From: Cucumibacter marinus DSM 18995
GTDB lineage: Bacteria > Pseudomonadota > Alphaproteobacteria > Rhizobiales > Devosiaceae
Direction: 5' to 3'
Length of the DNA stretch: 64,000 bases
Assembly: GCF_000429865.1 (NCBI RefSeq)
Contig: NZ_KE386977.1
Location: 305,393 to 369,392 of the forward strand
Below, piece after piece: positions 7,514 to 17,142 of the stretch. Positions within the stretch are counted from its first letter, which is position 1; the number at the start of each line of letters is the position of its first letter. The notes below the pieces were generated by a model. The model searched no databases, was not told where the DNA came from, and saw nothing but the letters and a program-made list of their open reading frames with translations. The position numbers were made by a program, and so were the translations under genes.

Positions 7514-10500
7514 TCAGCTCGCTTCGCGGAATGACTCGGCGGTCGTCAGGTCGACCGAAACCAGCTGGCTGACGCCCTTTTCCGCCATGGTGACGCCGAA
7601 CAGCCGATCCATGCGCGCCATGGTGATCGGATTGTGGGTAATCACCATGAAACGGGTCTCGGTTTGCTCGCGCATGGAATCGAGCAGATCGCAGAACCGT
7701 TCGACATTGGCATCGTCGAGCGGTGCATCCACTTCGTCGAGCACGCAGATTGGCGCCGGGTTGGTCAGGAACACCGCAAAGATCAGGCTCATCGCCGTCA
7801 ACGCCTGCTCGCCGCCCGACAGCAAGGTCATGGTCTGCGGTTTTTTGCCCGGCGGGCGGGCGATGATTTCGAGCCCGGCCTCGAGCGGGTCGTCGCTCTC
7901 GACAAAGGTCAGCTCTGCTGTGCCGCCCCCGAACAGGCGGGTGAACAGCGCCTTGAAATGTCCGTTCACCCGATCGAAGGCCTCGGTCAGCCGCGCCCGG
8001 CCTTCGCGGTTGAGGCTCTGTATCCCGTGCCGCAATTTGGCAATGGCCGCGATCAGGTCTTCGCGGTCATTGACCATGGTCTCGAGCTTTTCCCCGACTT
8101 CCTCGGCTTCGCGTTCGGCGCGCAGATTGACCCCGCCCAGCCTCTCGCGCTCGCGCTTGAGCCGTTCGAGCCGCGCCTCGAGCTGACCTTCATCGGGCAA
8201 TTGCGCTTCGGGCTTGAATCCGGCCACCTCGGCGGTCTGGCGTGGCGAGATCTCGAGATTTTCCTCGATCTGCTTCTCGACCTGCTGGCGCTGGACGATA
8301 TGCGATTTCAGCCGTTCCTCGATCCGCGCCATGGCCTCGCGCGCGCCGCTTAGCGCTTCGCCAGCCTGGCGGGCGGCCATGTCCTCGCTGCGTTGCTCGG
8401 TCTCGGCTTCCGCCAGCTTGTCTGCAGCCCGCTTGCGCAGGTGCTCCGCATCGATGATCTGACCGTCGAGCTTGTCCGCCCTTTCTGCAAAGGCATCGGG
8501 TGCCGAGGCGAGTTGTTCGAGCTGGCTTTCAATGTCCTGCTGCCGGTTCGACAGGGTTTCGAGATGGCTGCGCGCATCCCGTAGCCGCCCGTCCCAGGAG
8601 GCAGCGTCCCGCGCGATCTGCTCGAGCCTTTGGGCCCGCATCTTGGCTGCATTATCGAATCCGCCCAGCGTCAGCCGCGCCCGGTCCGCGGTCTCCCGGG
8701 CTTCATCGAGGGCGATTTGCGAGGTGGCGATCTTTTGGCCAAGCGCTGTTTCGTCTTCAAGCCCGGCCTTGGCGTCGACCGCTTCCTGGTGCAGACCGCG
8801 GGCCTCTTCCAGGCTTGATTCGAGCCGCACCCGCGCTTCTTCGAGCGCCGAGCGGCGGGAATTGAGTTCACTCAGATCCTGCTGGGCTTCGTCGAGCGCT
8901 GCCTGCGCTGCAGAAATCGTGTGCTGGGCCTGCCGCCAATTGGCGCGAGCCTCCGATTCGGCTTGCCGTCTGGTGTCACGCTCGGCTGACAGCGCCTGGA
9001 CCTTTTCGGCCTGCGCGGTGGCCGCGGCCCGTGTTTCGTTCATTTCCCGGTCGATCTCGGCCAGCCGATTTCGCTGACTCAAGCGCTGCGCGGCGGCAGT
9101 CGGCGCATCGCCACGCGCGGTAAACCCGTCCCAGCGCCACACGTCGCCGTCAAGCGTCACCAGCACCTGTCCGGGCTTCAGCAAGGCTTGCAGCGCCTTG
9201 CCCGCCGATCCATCGACAATGCCGATCTGGTCGAGCCGGCGCTTGAGCACCGGGGCGCCTGACACATGGGCCGAAAGCGGTTCGGCACCGGCGGGCAATT
9301 GGGGGTCGTCCATCGCGCCCGGCGCCTGCCAATAGAGCGGAGCGCCGGTATCGGTGGAAGCGTCGAGATCATCGCCGAACACGGCGCCCAGCGCGGTTTC
9401 ATAACCAGATGCCACCTTGATCGCGTCGACAATCGGCGGCCAAAGCGCGCTGTCCTGCACATTGAGAAGTTTCGCGATGGTGGCCGCCTCGGCTTCGAGC
9501 CGTCCCAGCGCCTGTTCGATCTCGCCAAGCTTCGGGCGTTCGGCCTCGAATGCCTCGGCTGCCTTTGCTGCGCCGGCCTCCGCTTCAAGCGCCGCCTGCT
9601 CGGCGGCTTCTGCTGCCTGCTGGGCACTGGCCAGCGCCGCGCGCCGATCGCTCAACGTCTTGTTCTCGGAGAGCTCTTTGGCAATCGCAGCGGCTTCGTC
9701 GGCTACATCTCTCCTCTGGGCCTCGAGCCGGGTGACGCGCTGCTCGGCATCGGCGAGATTGCGTTCGATCTGGCTGCGGCGGGCCTTGAGCTGCGCCATC
9801 TGATCATTGAGCGCCATCAGCGCTGCCTGCGCCTCTTCAAAGCGGCCACGGGCAACCTCGGCTTCCTCGCGGGCGCGTTCGGTGGCGCCGGCCTCGTCCC
9901 GTGCAGCCTCCTCCAGCCCTTCGCGCTCTTCGGTCAGCCGCTCGACCGAGGTCGCCGCCTCGGCGATCAGCTTGTCGTCGCGTTCGGCGTCCGCCCGGAT
10001 CTGGGTCAGCCGCGCCTCGAGCTCGCGCCGGCGCGAATCTGCCTGCCGCGCCTCGTTTGTCAGGTGTTCACGCTCGATCTTGAGCCGCTGCAGTGCTGCC
10101 GCCGCTTCGGCTTCCGCCTTGCGCAAGGGCGCCAGCGCCTCGAGCGAGGTTTCGAGCTGTTTCTTAGCCGCCTGATCGGCGTGATGCGCATCGGCGAGCG
10201 TTTTCACCATCTGTGCCTGTTCGGCTTCGGCCTGCTTTTCCGCATGCCGCGCCGCCACCCAGCGCAGATGATAGAGCCCGGCCTCGGCCCGCCGGATATC
10301 GCCCGAGATTGCACGGTAGCGCACGGCCTGCCGCGCCTGGCGCTTGAGCGTATCCAGCTGGGTTTCGACCTGCGCGATGATGTCGTCGACGCGCTCGAGA
10401 TTCTGTTCGGCGGCCCGCAGCCGCAACTCGGCTTCGTGCCGGCGGGAGTGAAGCCCCGATATGCCTGCCGCTTCTTCCAGCAGCGCTCGGCGCTGAACCG

Positions 10501-10969
10501 GCTTGGCTGCGATCAGCTCCCCGATCTGGCCCTGGCGCACCAGCGCCGGCGAACGGGCGCCGGTCGAGGCGTCGGCGAACAGAAGCTGCACGTCGCGGGC
10601 GCGAACATCCTTGGCATTCAACCGGTAGATGGAACCGGCTTCCCGTTCGATGCGGCGTGTGACTTCCAGCGTGTCCGCATTGTTGAAGGCGTTCGGCGCC
10701 GTGCGATCCGTATTGTCGAGCACACAGGTCACTTCGGCACTGTTGCGCGCCGGGCGGTTGCCCGAACCCGAAAAGATCACATCGTCCATGCCCGAAGCGC
10801 GCATGTTCTTGTACGAGCTTTCGCCCATCACCCAGCGCAGCGCCTCGACAAGGTTCGACTTGCCGCAGCCATTGGGGCCGACAATCCCGGTCAGCCCGGT
10901 CTCGATATGCAATTCGGTGGGGTCGACGAAGCTCTTGAAGCCGACGATTTTGAGACGCGTGAATTTCAC
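7514..10969 (-). CDS. smc: Chromosome segregation ATPase SMC
   Basis: A 1151-residue SMC protein. The N-terminal head holds Walker A (GPNGCGKS, residues 31-38), and long coiled-coil arms run on either side of a hinge (about residues 500-620, including APLYWQAP and PVLKRRLDQIG). The C-terminal head has the ABC signature LLSGGEQALTAMSL and Walker B PICVLDEVDAPLDD. The protein forms a DNA-entrapping ring with ScpA/ScpB; those partners are not in this window. The N-terminus MKFTRLKIVGFKSFVDP is canonical, so the start is secure. Upstream on the same strand lie the DsbA-like and DUF721 genes. Confidence 0.98.
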   Translation of the reverse strand: MKFTRLKIVGFKSFVDPTELHIETGLTGIVGPNGCGKSNLVEALRWVMGESSYKNMRASGMDDVIFSGSGNRPARNSAEVTCVLDNTDRTAPNAFNNADTLEVTRRIEREAGSIYRLNAKDVRARDVQLLFADASTGARSPALVRQGQIGELIAAKPVQRRALLEEAAGISGLHSRRHEAELRLRAAEQNLERVDDIIAQVETQLDTLKRQARQAVRYRAISGDIRRAEAGLYHLRWVAARHAEKQAEAEQAQMVKTLADAHHADQAAKKQLETSLEALAPLRKAEAEAAAALQRLKIEREHLTNEARQADSRRRELEARLTQIRADAERDDKLIAEAATSVERLTEEREGLEEAARDEAGATERAREEAEVARGRFEEAQAALMALNDQMAQLKARRSQIERNLADAEQRVTRLEAQRRDVADEAAAIAKELSENKTLSDRRAALASAQQAAEAAEQAALEAEAGAAKAAEAFEAERPKLGEIEQALGRLEAEAATIAKLLNVQDSALWPPIVDAIKVASGYETALGAVFGDDLDASTDTGAPLYWQAPGAMDDPQLPAGAEPLSAHVSGAPVLKRRLDQIGIVDGSAGKALQALLKPGQVLVTLDGDVWRWDGFTARGDAPTAAAQRLSQRNRLAEIDREMNETRAAATAQAEKVQALSAERDTRRQAESEARANWRQAQHTISAAQAALDEAQQDLSELNSRRSALEEARVRLESSLEEARGLHQEAVDAKAGLEDETALGQKIATSQIALDEARETADRARLTLGGFDNAAKMRAQRLEQIARDAASWDGRLRDARSHLETLSNRQQDIESQLEQLASAPDAFAERADKLDGQIIDAEHLRKRAADKLAEAETEQRSEDMAARQAGEALSGAREAMARIEERLKSHIVQRQQVEKQIEENLEISPRQTAEVAGFKPEAQLPDEGQLEARLERLKRERERLGGVNLRAEREAEEVGEKLETMVNDREDLIAAIAKLRHGIQSLNREGRARLTEAFDRVNGHFKALFTRLFGGGTAELTFVESDDPLEAGLEIIARPPGKKPQTMTLLSGGEQALTAMSLIFAVFLTNPAPICVLDEVDAPLDDANVERFCDLLDSMREQTETRFMVITHNPITMARMDRLFGVTMAEKGVSQLVSVDLTTAESFREAS

Positions 10970-11193
10970 AGGCGAACCCCGTTGAGGGTTCCGCGCGGCA
11001 TCTCATACCCGGAACTGTGGCGATACCAGATCGCCGCCGTGGTCAGCTTCAACGCGTGTACTCCAACCCGCTCCGATGTTCCCGCCGTGACGAGCGGAAA
11101 TTGGAAGCGGTTAACATACTCTTTATTCGGGGGGTGGGGACATTGATTCGTCAAGCGCAAAGCCCCGGGTTTCCGCAGTTTTGACGCCCAGCG

Positions 11194-11225
11194 AAAAGGG
11201 CCCGCAGCGTCTCCGCCACGGGCCC
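11194..11225 (-). terminator. Rho-independent terminator after DsbA-like gene
   Basis: A GC-rich stem, GGGCCCG..GCG paired across a four-base loop with CGC..CGGGCCC (11198-11209 with 11214-11225). It is followed on the minus strand by TTTT. It lies 26 bases downstream of the stop codon of the DsbA-like gene. Confidence 0.75.
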
Positions 11226-11251
11226 ATCGGCATTCGGTTCGATGGCGCTGC

Positions 11252-11890
11252 CTAGAGCAGCGGATCGATATCTTCGGCCATCTGTTCGATGCTCTTGGCG
11301 CCGGCGCGCTGCAAGCCATTGATGTAGAAGGTCGGTGTTGCATCGAGCGCAAAGTTGTCGCGTGCCTGGTTCGAAGCGGCTTCGATCTTGGCAAACAGCT
11401 CTTCATCCGCAAGGCAGGCATCGAAGCTCTCGGCGGTGAAGTCGTGATCCTCGGCCACCGCCAGCAGCCCGGCCTTGGGGCTTTCCGCGGTCATCCACTC
11501 CATCTGGCGATTGAAGTAATCGTCGAGGACCTCGTAATAGCTGTCTTCCGAGCATTCGGCGACCATGAACACCACCGCGTCCTGCACATTGCGGATCAAG
11601 GGGCGCAGGATGAACTGGATCTTGCCGGTGTCGATATACTGCTCCTTGAGCGCGGGCAGCGTGTTCACATGAAAGCTGGCGCAATGCGGGCAGGTCGGGG
11701 AGGCATATTCGATCACGGTCACCTTGGCGTCGGCAGGGCCGAGCGGACGATCGGTGATGCCTTCGGGGTTCATCAGCGCATTGGCGTCGTGACGGTCGCC
11801 ATCCTCGGCAAAGGCGAGGCTGGGCAGGCCCGTGGTGCCGAGGGCAGCCATGGCACTCATGGTCAGGGCGGTCCGGCGGTTAATGATCAC
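11252..11890 (-). CDS. Exported DsbA-family thioredoxin-like protein
   Basis: A 212-residue periplasmic thiol-disulfide protein. The best start is GTG at 11890, because AGGAGAA lies 7 bases upstream and it directly precedes the signal sequence (INRRTALTMSAMAALG, cleavage after AFA). The RR pair makes a weak Tat-like motif. The mature domain holds the redox site CPHC (Cys67, Cys70) within YASPTCPHCASFH and the cis-proline loop DATPTFYING, both typical of DsbA-like proteins such as BdbD or ScsC relatives. It may oxidise or isomerise exported proteins. It lies between the DUF721 gene and smc, an arrangement common in this order. Confidence 0.92.
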   Translation of the reverse strand: MIINRRTALTMSAMAALGTTGLPSLAFAEDGDRHDANALMNPEGITDRPLGPADAKVTVIEYASPTCPHCASFHVNTLPALKEQYIDTGKIQFILRPLIRNVQDAVVFMVAECSEDSYYEVLDDYFNRQMEWMTAESPKAGLLAVAEDHDFTAESFDACLADEELFAKIEAASNQARDNFALDATPTFYINGLQRAGAKSIEQMAEDIDPLL

Positions 11891-11984
11891 TATGCTTCTC
11901 CTGAAACGCTTTTGTGTCTTCGGTGGCGACAATAGAGTTGCCAATCTTGGCCGCAAGAGGGCTCGCGATTATTTCACCGCCTGC

Positions 11985-12545
11985 CTAGCCATCCGAACGC
12001 TTGGGATCGGGGTTGCGGCGGGCAATGCCTTCGCCCAGTCTTTGCAGCGCATCGCGCAGCTCTTCGTCGCTTGTGCCTTCGGTTTGTCGTTGCACTCTTT
12101 CGCGAACGGCCTTGTCCGTCGCGATGGGCCGATCCTGGGTCTTGGCGGCTGAACCGGCAATGAACGGCGTTCGCGAAGGTTTGATCTCCGCAATCAGGTA
12201 GAATCCAAAATAGCGGTTGATGGCATCGCGCAGCGCCGGGATCTCGTGGTTGAATTGCAACGCGACCGCCGGGCTGACCCTGACCTGCAGCACTGCGCCC
12301 GCCGCTTCGCGCTCGCCATGAGCGTTTTTGGGCCAGACCAGCTTGTCCGGCATCACCGCCTCGCCATAGGGCGGCGGCACGATCGCCTTCCAGTGGGTGA
12401 GGATATCCGCGCTGGCGAAGCCGCGCTTGCGCAAGACCGGTTCGACCGCCTTCATGGCGACGTCACCGACCGAGACCGAGCGGTTGAGCCGGCGGAATTC
12501 CTTTTGCGATTTGGCTGCCAATTTTCCCGGACCGGTTGGGGGCAT
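11985..12545 (-). CDS. DUF721 / DciA-like protein
   Basis: A 186-residue protein of the DUF721 family. The core KAVEPVLRKRGFASADILTHWKAIV resembles the DciA domain, which in many bacteria lacking DnaC is thought to help load the replicative helicase DnaB. The C-terminal third is charged and probably disordered (EGTSDEELRDALQRLGEG). The start ATG 12545 was chosen because an earlier frame would run into mutY. It is divergent from mutY with 60 bases between the starts. Confidence 0.85.
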   Translation of the reverse strand: MPPTGPGKLAAKSQKEFRRLNRSVSVGDVAMKAVEPVLRKRGFASADILTHWKAIVPPPYGEAVMPDKLVWPKNAHGEREAAGAVLQVRVSPAVALQFNHEIPALRDAINRYFGFYLIAEIKPSRTPFIAGSAAKTQDRPIATDKAVRERVQRQTEGTSDEELRDALQRLGEGIARRNPDPKRSDG

Positions 12546-12605
12546 CGCGGTAGTGGCGCTCAATTGCACTTGCGCCGGCGCGATGCATGTTGTTTCGATC
12601 CCATC

Positions 12606-13688
12606 ATGCCCGAACCCGCCGCCCCGATAAAGCCTAACCCCATCGATGCCGACGCCCTTCTCGCCTGGTATGACCGCCACGCCCGCGAGATGCCCTGGCG
12701 CGTCGCTCCTGCGGACAAGGTTGCGGGCGAGCGGCCCGATCCCTACCGGGTCTGGCTGTCCGAGGTCATGCTGCAACAGACAACCGTTGTCACCGTCCGG
12801 CGCTATTTCGAGGACTTCACCAACCGCTGGCCAACAGTAGCCGATCTCGCTGCCGCTCCGCGCGAGGAGGTGCTCGCCGCCTGGGCCGGGCTCGGCTATT
12901 ACGCCCGCGCCCGAAACCTGCATGCCTGCGCGCAGGCGGTCGTCGCCGACCATGGTGGTGCGTTCCCAACCTCCGCAGAAGGCCTCAAAACCCTGCCCGG
13001 GATCGGTGCCTATACCTCGGCCGCGATTGCCGCGATCTGTTTCGACGAGCAAGTCGCAGTGGTCGATGGCAATGTCGAGCGGGTTGTCGCGCGCCTCACC
13101 CGACTGTCGGATCCGGTCCGCAATGCCAAGCCCCTGATCGGCGAGATCGTGGGCGAGGCAGTGCCCGAAAGGGCGGGCGATTTCGCCCAGGCGATGATGG
13201 ATCTCGGTGCAACCATCTGCGCGCCCAAATCGGCCAATTGTCTCGTCTGTCCGCTGCGTCCGGGCTGCGCGGGTGCTGCTGCCGGGGACGCACTCGATTT
13301 TCCCGTGGCCCCGCCGAAGAAGAAGCGCCCGGCCCGGGTCGGCCATGCTTATGTCCTCGAACGGCCCGATGGCGCTATTTGGCTGAGGCGCCGCGCCGAC
13401 AAGGGCATGCTGGCGGAAATGACAGAGGTGCCCGGCAGCGCCTGGACCGACGACCAGGAGGCGCCGGATTTCCCGATGGATACCGAGTGGCGCGAGGCCG
13501 GTGAAGTCGAGCACGTCTTCACTCATTTCTCACTGCGTCTGACCGTCTGGCAGGCGCGTGCGGGGGAAGAGCCGCCCGGCGAAGGCTGGTGGTCAAAGCC
13601 GGGCGCGCTGTCCCGGGAAGCCTTGCCGACTCTCTACAAGAAGGTGCTCAAATCCGCCGGTATCGACGTCAAGCCACCCCGTCTCTGA
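12606..13688 (+). CDS. mutY: Adenine DNA glycosylase MutY
   Basis: A 360-residue base-excision glycosylase that removes A mispaired with 8-oxoguanine. Visible are the N-terminal LLAWYDRHAREMPWR, the catalytic Glu region SEVMLQQTTV, the helix-hairpin-helix LPGIGAYTSAAIAAI, the catalytic Asp in AVVDGNVERV and the iron-sulfur cysteines of CAPKSANCLVCPLRPGC. A NUDIX-like C-terminal domain (about 240-355) recognises 8-oxoG. The ATG 12606 start puts the first conserved helix at the expected distance. Confidence 0.97.
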   Translation: MPEPAAPIKPNPIDADALLAWYDRHAREMPWRVAPADKVAGERPDPYRVWLSEVMLQQTTVVTVRRYFEDFTNRWPTVADLAAAPREEVLAAWAGLGYYARARNLHACAQAVVADHGGAFPTSAEGLKTLPGIGAYTSAAIAAICFDEQVAVVDGNVERVVARLTRLSDPVRNAKPLIGEIVGEAVPERAGDFAQAMMDLGATICAPKSANCLVCPLRPGCAGAAAGDALDFPVAPPKKKRPARVGHAYVLERPDGAIWLRRRADKGMLAEMTEVPGSAWTDDQEAPDFPMDTEWREAGEVEHVFTHFSLRLTVWQARAGEEPPGEGWWSKPGALSREALPTLYKKVLKSAGIDVKPPRL

Positions 13689-13692
13689 ACAG

Positions 13693-13734
13693 TGAAAAGA
13701 AAAGGCCGCCGACCACTTTCGTGGAAGGCGGCCT
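13693..13734 (-). terminator. Terminator of ccrM
   Basis: AGGCCGCC (13703-13710) pairs with GGCGGCCT (13727-13734), with an inner CCAC/GTGG stem. On the minus strand it is followed by TTTTCTTTTC, so it serves ccrM; the plus side has no T-run for mutY. Confidence 0.8.
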
Positions 13735-13755
13735 GTTGATGACCTGGAGGTCCGG

Positions 13756-14904
<1,149 letters not shown>

Positions 14905-14905
14905 T

Positions 14906-14933
14906 CAACCGGATTTTGCAGTAATTCCGGTTG
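14906..14933 (-). repeat. Perfect 8-bp inverted repeat in the ccrM leader
   Basis: CAACCGGA at 14906-14913 and TCCGGTTG at 14926-14933, with a 12-base AT-rich spacer. It starts 10 bases upstream of the ccrM ATG, so it could be a protein-binding site or an mRNA hairpin near the ribosome site. Confidence 0.7.
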
Positions 14934-14935
14934 TA

Positions 14936-14961
14936 GAATCTTAAGCTTAAGAGCTGGCTAA
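14936..14961 (-). promoter_or_regulatory. Candidate CcrM/CtrA control region of ccrM
   Basis: GAATC at 14936-14940 is a GANTC methylation site. TTAG-N7-TTAA on the minus strand (14961-14947) differs by one base from the CtrA consensus TTAA-N7-TTAA. In Caulobacter the ccrM promoter is CtrA-activated and methylation-sensitive, so this placement between rnhB and ccrM fits that model; binding itself is inferred. Confidence 0.55.
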
Positions 14962-14970
14962 GCGGTGTGG

Positions 14971-15615
14971 TTAACGCTTCCTTTCGAGCCGTTCGCGCAC
15001 CGGCGCATAGCTCGTGCGGTGATGCGGCGTCACTCCGTGCCCGTCGAGCGTCATGAGGTGCGCAGGCGAGGGATAGCCCTTGTGCTTGTCCATGCCGTGA
15101 TCGGGATGCGCGCAATGAATGATGGCGCACATCCGGTCCCGCGTGACCTTGGCAATGATCGAGGCCGCGGCAATCGACAGCGACCGTGCATCACCCTTGA
15201 TCACGGCGGCGCCGGGGCAGGGCAGTTCAGGCGGCACGTCCCGGCCGTCAATCAGCGCCATGCCGGGCGCGCGGGGCAGGGCGGCCACGGCCCGGGCCAT
15301 GGCCCACAGCGTTGCGCCGCGGATATTGCGCCTGTCGATCACCATCGGCGGGGCGGCGGCGATGCTGACATCGGCAACCGCCATGATCTCGAGAAACAGT
15401 GCTTCGCGCGCCTTCTCGGTCAGCTTCTTGGAATCATTGAGCCCTTCAGGCACCCGCATCGGGTCGAGCACTACGGCCGCGGTCACCACCGGGCCGGCCA
15501 GCGGCCCCCGTCCGGCCTCATCGACACCGCATACCAGCCCCGCCTCGGCATAGCGGGCCTCGATGGTGAAATCCGGCGTGTCGTGAATCGGCAATTGCCG
15601 CGAATCGAACAGCAT
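14971..15615 (-). CDS. rnhB: Ribonuclease HII
   Basis: A 214-residue RNase HII that cuts RNA in RNA-DNA hybrids and removes misincorporated ribonucleotides. The metal-binding acidic residues are visible in CGVDEAGRGPLAGPV, in LIDGRDVP and in IIAKVTRDR, and the conserved LNDSKKLTEKAR block follows the first motif. ATG 15615 (MLFDSRQLP) was preferred over a longer frame from 15681 whose extra residues are not typical of the family. It precedes ccrM on the same strand, as in many Hyphomicrobiales. Confidence 0.95.
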   Translation of the reverse strand: MLFDSRQLPIHDTPDFTIEARYAEAGLVCGVDEAGRGPLAGPVVTAAVVLDPMRVPEGLNDSKKLTEKAREALFLEIMAVADVSIAAAPPMVIDRRNIRGATLWAMARAVAALPRAPGMALIDGRDVPPELPCPGAAVIKGDARSLSIAAASIIAKVTRDRMCAIIHCAHPDHGMDKHKGYPSPAHLMTLDGHGVTPHHRTSYAPVRERLERKR

Positions 15616-15702
15616 GCCGGCACCATGCCACGCCGTGCGCGCAAAGGCAGCCCGAACCGCCCGGCAGACGGATGTCTCCAAGGTTTCAAATCAGCAGAGC
15701 GG

Positions 15703-15766
15703 GAGTGGGACGCGGAACGTCTCATCCGTAACGTAAAGTAATAGCGAGGCGCACAGCGTCCCACTC
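15703..15766. repeat. Long imperfect inverted repeat upstream of rnhB
   Basis: GAGTGGGACGC at 15703-15713 matches GCGTCCCACTC at 15756-15766 perfectly, with further partial pairing inwards. Both arms, read outside-in, encode a similar peptide (EWDAERL and EWDAVRL), which suggests an inverted duplication of one short sequence. Confidence 0.75.
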
Positions 15767-16017
15767 ATCCGGGATTTTGGGCTTGGACTGCGTCAATGGG
15801 CTGGGGTCAATCCCCGCCATGTTTCCACGGTGCGCTGCCGCCTTGACGGCAGCCGGCTCCGGCGCAGTTTTGGCCTTCCCTGAGGCGACCCTCATGGAAC
15901 CCGGACCCAGACCTGCCTGACCGTTCGTCGCGACCACGCTCAATTGCAGGTTGGTTCGGGGATGATAATCGGGTGTCAGAGGGCGGGGATAACTTTCGAG
16001 CGTTTGCCGATGGCAAC

Positions 16018-16040
16018 GCAAAGCTCCGGTGGAGCTTTGC
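16018..16040. repeat. Perfect 10-bp hairpin
   Basis: GCAAAGCTCC (16018-16027), a three-base loop, and GGAGCTTTGC (16031-16040). It has no T-run and no nearby gene end, so it is treated as a repeat element rather than a terminator. Confidence 0.75.
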
Positions 16041-16236
16041 GAGCGAAGAACGACCATGAGAGCTACGCTCGAATGGCTGAAACACCACCCCCACCCGTTC
16101 CAGCACTACCAAGGTTCCAAAGGAACCTCGGTTTGGGCTTCGCCCAACCGCTTGTCACCCCCCGTCAAGGGGGAGGTGACATTGGGGCCAGCTCATTGTT
16201 CCTTCAACTCCATCGGTAAAGCGGGCACCACCCAAA

Positions 16237-16256
16237 CCCTCCCCGCAAGGGGAGGG
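16237..16256. repeat. Perfect 8-bp hairpin (CCCTCCCC type)
   Basis: CCCTCCCC, loop GCAA, GGGGAGGG. Related GC-rich hairpins of the CCTCTCCCC type occur at 16680-16703 and 16779-16801. Confidence 0.75.
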
Positions 16257-16290
16257 AAAGGCACGTCACAGGCGCCTTCACATTCCGGCC

Positions 16291-16347
16291 TCGCCCTTCG
16301 AGGCTCGGTTTCACCTCGCACCTCAGGGTGAGGCTTGGGGTTGCATC
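16291..16347. repeat. 57-bp direct repeat, copy 1
   Basis: It matches 16921-16977 over 57 bases with three substitutions (at repeat positions 19, 30 and 36). The copy contains its own hairpin CACCTC..GAGGTG-like arms. The two copies are offset by 630 bases in the same orientation. Confidence 0.85.
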
Positions 16348-16548
16348 TCCACCCACCTCGTCACCCCCGGACTTGATCCGAGGGTCCATGAGGCACTTCG
16401 GCACTTCTCATCGGTAGTGCAGTAATCAGTACTGGTTCCCGCGCGTCATCTCATCATGGATGCTCGGGAATCTGACTGCCTCACGCCGGCAAGCTGCCCG
16501 AGCATGACGACGATGGGGTGATGGGTCACAACCAAAACCAATAGCGTC

Positions 16549-16568
16549 ACCCCGATGAAAATCGGGGT
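16549..16568. repeat. Perfect 8-bp hairpin (ACCCCGAT)
   Basis: ACCCCGAT (16549-16556), loop GAAA, ATCGGGGT (16561-16568). The GAAA tetraloop makes it a stable RNA hairpin if transcribed. Confidence 0.75.
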
Positions 16569-16920
16569 CCATTCGCATTCGCCGGAAACTGAAGCGCTGA
16601 CGATGTGTCGTGAGGCCTAAGCGAGTAGATCCCGGATCAGGTCCAGGACGGCACGGTGTGTGGCACTGCGCGTCACGCTCCCTCTCCCCGCCGGGGGAGA
16701 GGGTTGGGGTGAGGGGCTCTGTTCTACCTCAGCCAGGGCCCCCTCAGCCAAGGCCCTCTCACCTGATCCTTCGGATCGACCTCTCCCCCCAAGGGAGAGG
16801 TGAAGTCCTCGCACCTGCTTGCACGGCGCCGCTACACACACTGTCCTCATCCTGAGGCGGGAGCGCCACCGGCGCGACCCTCGAAGGACGGCCACGCTCT
16901 CCGTCCTCGCCCTTCGTGGT

Positions 16921-16977
16921 TCGCCCTTCGAGGCTCGGCTTCACCTCGCGCCTCAAGGTGAGGCTTGGGGTTGCATC
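16921..16977. repeat. 57-bp direct repeat, copy 2
   Basis: Second copy of the 16291-16347 repeat, followed by a related GGACCTGATCCGGG segment that also resembles the sequence after copy 1 and recurs inverted at 16631-16644. Confidence 0.85.
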
Positions 16978-17075
16978 CTCCCGGGCCGCCCCGGACCTGA
17001 TCCGGGGCCTAGTCATTATCTGGTGAGGTCCCGGCTCAAGGCCGGGACAGCGTGAAGGGACATAGCGGCGCACCC

Positions 17076-17114
17076 AAAAAAGAAAAGGGGCGTCCCGATC
17101 ACATCGGGACGCCC
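17076..17114 (-). terminator. Terminator of the liv operon
   Basis: A perfect 12-bp stem GGGCGTCCCGAT / ATCGGGACGCCC (17088-17099 and 17103-17114) with a three-base loop. On the minus strand it is followed by CTTTTCTTTTTT. It lies 28 bases after the livM stop. Confidence 0.93.
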
Positions 17115-17142
17115 TCCAATGTCGATACCTGCCGACCGACGC

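Larger units (their letters stand above)
15616..17075. other. Repeat-rich intergenic region without a credible gene
   Basis: About 1.46 kb with only short, unconvincing frames on both strands. It is a mosaic of inverted repeats (for example 16018-16040, 16237-16256, 16549-16568, 16680-16703, 16779-16801), a pair of 57-base direct repeats (16291 and 16921) and a 14-base match in opposite orientation (16631-16644 and 16993-17006). These resemble the dispersed palindromic intergenic elements common in Hyphomicrobiales genomes. No transposase, integrase or RNA gene was recognised. Confidence 0.75.

Noticed and set aside
9266-11146. A 626-codon plus-strand frame opposite smc
   Set aside because: Antisense to the canonical SMC coding sequence, with no recognisable domain or ribosome site.
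11985-13526. Long minus-strand frame extending the DUF721 gene across mutY
   Set aside because: The part beyond 12545 is antisense to mutY; the DUF721 domain begins after ATG 12545.
15944-16331. Short frames in the repeat-rich gap
   Set aside because: They run through hairpins and direct repeats, have no ribosome site and no recognisable domain.
16237-16801. CRISPR-like array from repeated CT-rich hairpins
   Set aside because: The elements differ in sequence and spacing, have no regular unit and no cas genes are present.
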